This document shows positions 59,401-62,400 of a stretch of DNA of 64,000 bases, in pieces. The stretch lies in assembly GCF_014633365.1 (NCBI RefSeq), contig NC_068351.1, positions 12,096,907-12,160,906 of the forward strand, written 5' to 3'. The stretch comes from Diospyros lotus. Lineage: Eukaryota > Streptophyta > Magnoliopsida > Ericales > Ebenaceae. Position numbers and translations under genes: made by a program. Position 1 is the stretch's first letter; every line of letters begins with the position of its first letter. Below the pieces are notes generated by a model. It saw only the letters and a program-made list of their open reading frames with translations. It was not told where the DNA came from and did not search any database.

Positions 59401-62400
59401 TTAGGACATGAATGTCCCATTATTGCTGCTTCATATTAGCCTAGCTTGGCCAAAGGACACAGAGCATATATTTATTTATGGATAAATTACATGAAAGAAA
59501 CTTTTTCTAACTATGGAGCATAAAGGAAGTTCCCCTTCTTCCCATCATGATGCCAATCTATTTGATGATGATCAAGTTGTGTGATTTACAGAAGTGCTAC
59601 ACCTCTAAAGGTCTAAGGAATTCAAGTAATCTGCCAAAGCATCTTCTGTGATAAAGCAAAAGGGTAGTCAGATGGAAGAGAGTGTCTTAAAATTTCCATT
59701 CAGGATTTAGAATATATTGGTGTTGATATATTCTTTTTATTAAAGTCCAAGTGGAAGAGTTTAAATTAATTGCAGAAAAAGAAGACTGCCTCTTTTGTGC
59801 TTTGCTAGGTAAGGTATATGGAGAAAAAGTTTATTTGATGTTGTTTACAATGGTTACATTAAAACTTATCAAAGATATTCATAGGCAGTTATAATTATAT
59901 TTGTTAAGTAATTTTGCTGCTATAGAGACCAGGATTATTATTGTTATTATTTTGCAATCTTGATGGTGTATGCTGAGAACTTTAGTTGTTTACTGGAAGC
60001 TTCTCTTCTTGAATTAACTAAGTTCTTACTGACAGAGAAATGTGCAGTCCATTTCCTTGGCTTTTGATGGCTATAATGGGAGACAATTGATTTTTGCAAT
60101 TATCAAAAATCACTAGCAGTAATGGTTACTCCACCACACAAAAGGGCTATAAGTGCTATCATCTTTCTACAAAACGATTCCTGATCTCATGTGATGTTTC
60201 CTTTGTCAAAGATCAAACCTTCTACCCCCAAGTTTCTCTCCAGGGGAAGATTAATTCTCAAGGAGACAAACATTGGGAACCCAATTTCTTTGAGCCCTTT
60301 CCTTCGATCTCCTCATCCTTTCCTTCCCAATCCAATTATGTCCAAAAACAGTGGTGATATAGGTCAAGGGAGAGAATCTAACACTATAAACCCAAAACCA
60401 ATTTTGGTTTACTCTAGGAGACCACAAACTCCAATGCAAACTCAAGAATATGAATCGATGGCAGATCTCATTACGATGGATAATCAAGAAGAGGATGAGA
60501 AAAATGAGCCATGTTGTGAGGAAAAAGAACCTATCAATAACATTGATTTTCCAATTGCCATAAGGAAGGGGGTAAGGTCTTGTATGAGAAATTCCATATA
60601 TCCTATATCGAATTATGTTGCATATACTAAGTTATCAGGAAATTTCAAAACCTTTGTTGCAAAGATTGATGAGATTCATGTTCCTAGAAATGTTCAAGAG
60701 GCATTTCAAGATCCAAATTGGAAGAAAGTTGTGCTGGAAGAGATGAAGGCGTTGAATGATAATGAGACTTGGGAGATGGTGAAGTTACCAGAAGGGAAAA
60801 AAACAGTTGGCAGTAAATGGATCTTCTTAGTGAAATATAAATTAGATGGAACTATAAAGTGATATAAGGCAAGATTAGTAGCACAAGGTTTTATTCAAAT
60901 CTATGGAATTGATTATGAAGAAACTTTTGCACCAGTCGCCAAGCTTAACTCAATCAGTGTTCTATTGTCTATTGCTACTAATTTAGATTAGAGACTACAC
61001 CAGCTAGACATCAAGAATGTTTTTCTCAATGGCACATTAGAAGAGGAGGTATATATGAGAGTTCCTCCTGGATTTGAAGCAAAGGGAAATCCAGACAAGG
61101 TATGTAAGCTAAAAAAGACCCTTTATAGTTTGAAACAATCACTTCAGGCTTGGTTTACACGGTTTAGCACTGTCATGAAGGATCTTAGATACAGTCAAGG
61201 GCAAGTTGATCACACCTTGTTTGTGAAGAAGAATAAGTCAGGACAACAAGCAATGCTCATTGTATATGTAAATGATATGGTGATCACAGGTGACGATAAA
61301 ATGGAGATTAGAAATCTCAAAAAGAGACTTCAAGTTGAATTCATGGTAAAAGATCTTGGGGAACTTAGATACTTTCTTGGAATGGAGGTTGCAAGAAGTC
61401 ACAAAGGGATCTTCATTTCACAAAGAAAGTACACACTTGACTTACTTAAAGAGATGGGAAAACTTGGGTGTAAACCTTCTAGTATGCCCTTGGAACGTAA
61501 TTGGAAGCATAAGGTGTCAGATAGTGATCCTCCGGTGAATAAAGAGAACTATCAACATTTGGTAGGAAAACCCATCTACCTATCACTCACGAGACCAGAT
61601 ATTGCCTTTAGTGTGTGTGTGGTAAGCCAGTTCATGCATGCTCCCACAAAAAGGCACATGGAAGTAGCAAACCAGATCCTAAGGTATTTAAAGGGAAGTT
61701 CGGGCAAAAGGTTATAATTTAAAAAGACTGGAGTTGGGGATATTGTTAGATTTTCAAATGTAGACTGCGCAGGAGTTGTTGATGATAGCAAGTCAACAAT
61801 CGAGTATTACACAAAAGTTTGGGGTAATCTAGTGACATGGAGAAGCAAAAAACAATCCGTGGTTGCTTGAAGCAGTGCAAAAACAGAGTATAGAGCCATA
61901 GTTCAAGGAACATGTGAACTCATTTGGATACAGAGGTTGATGACAGACTTAAACATGCTAAGTCCTATGAAGTTTAGTGACAACAAATCAGCTATCAATG
62001 TAGTCCATAATCCAGTTCAACATGATCGGATGAAACATGTGAGGATTAATAGAGACTTCATCAAGACATAGATTAAGAATGGGACTATCGTCTTGTCCCA
62101 CATTCCTACCAAGTCTCAAGAAGCTGATGTTCTAACCAAAGTACTTTAGAAATCAAGTTTCAATATTTGTATTTGCAAGTTAGAATAACTGACATCTATT
62201 CTTCAGATTAAGAGGGAGTGTAGGAAATGGGGACAAAGGATCCACAATTTATGGGATCCCACAAATTGAGGGATCATGTGTCCATAATTTTTGGGTTTGC
62301 TTTTCTATCTTTTAGTTTGAATAATGGGAGGATTAGTGGGTTATTTTGTATATAAGATGTTGGTTGATTAGGTTAGAGTGTGTGAAGATATCATTTTTGT

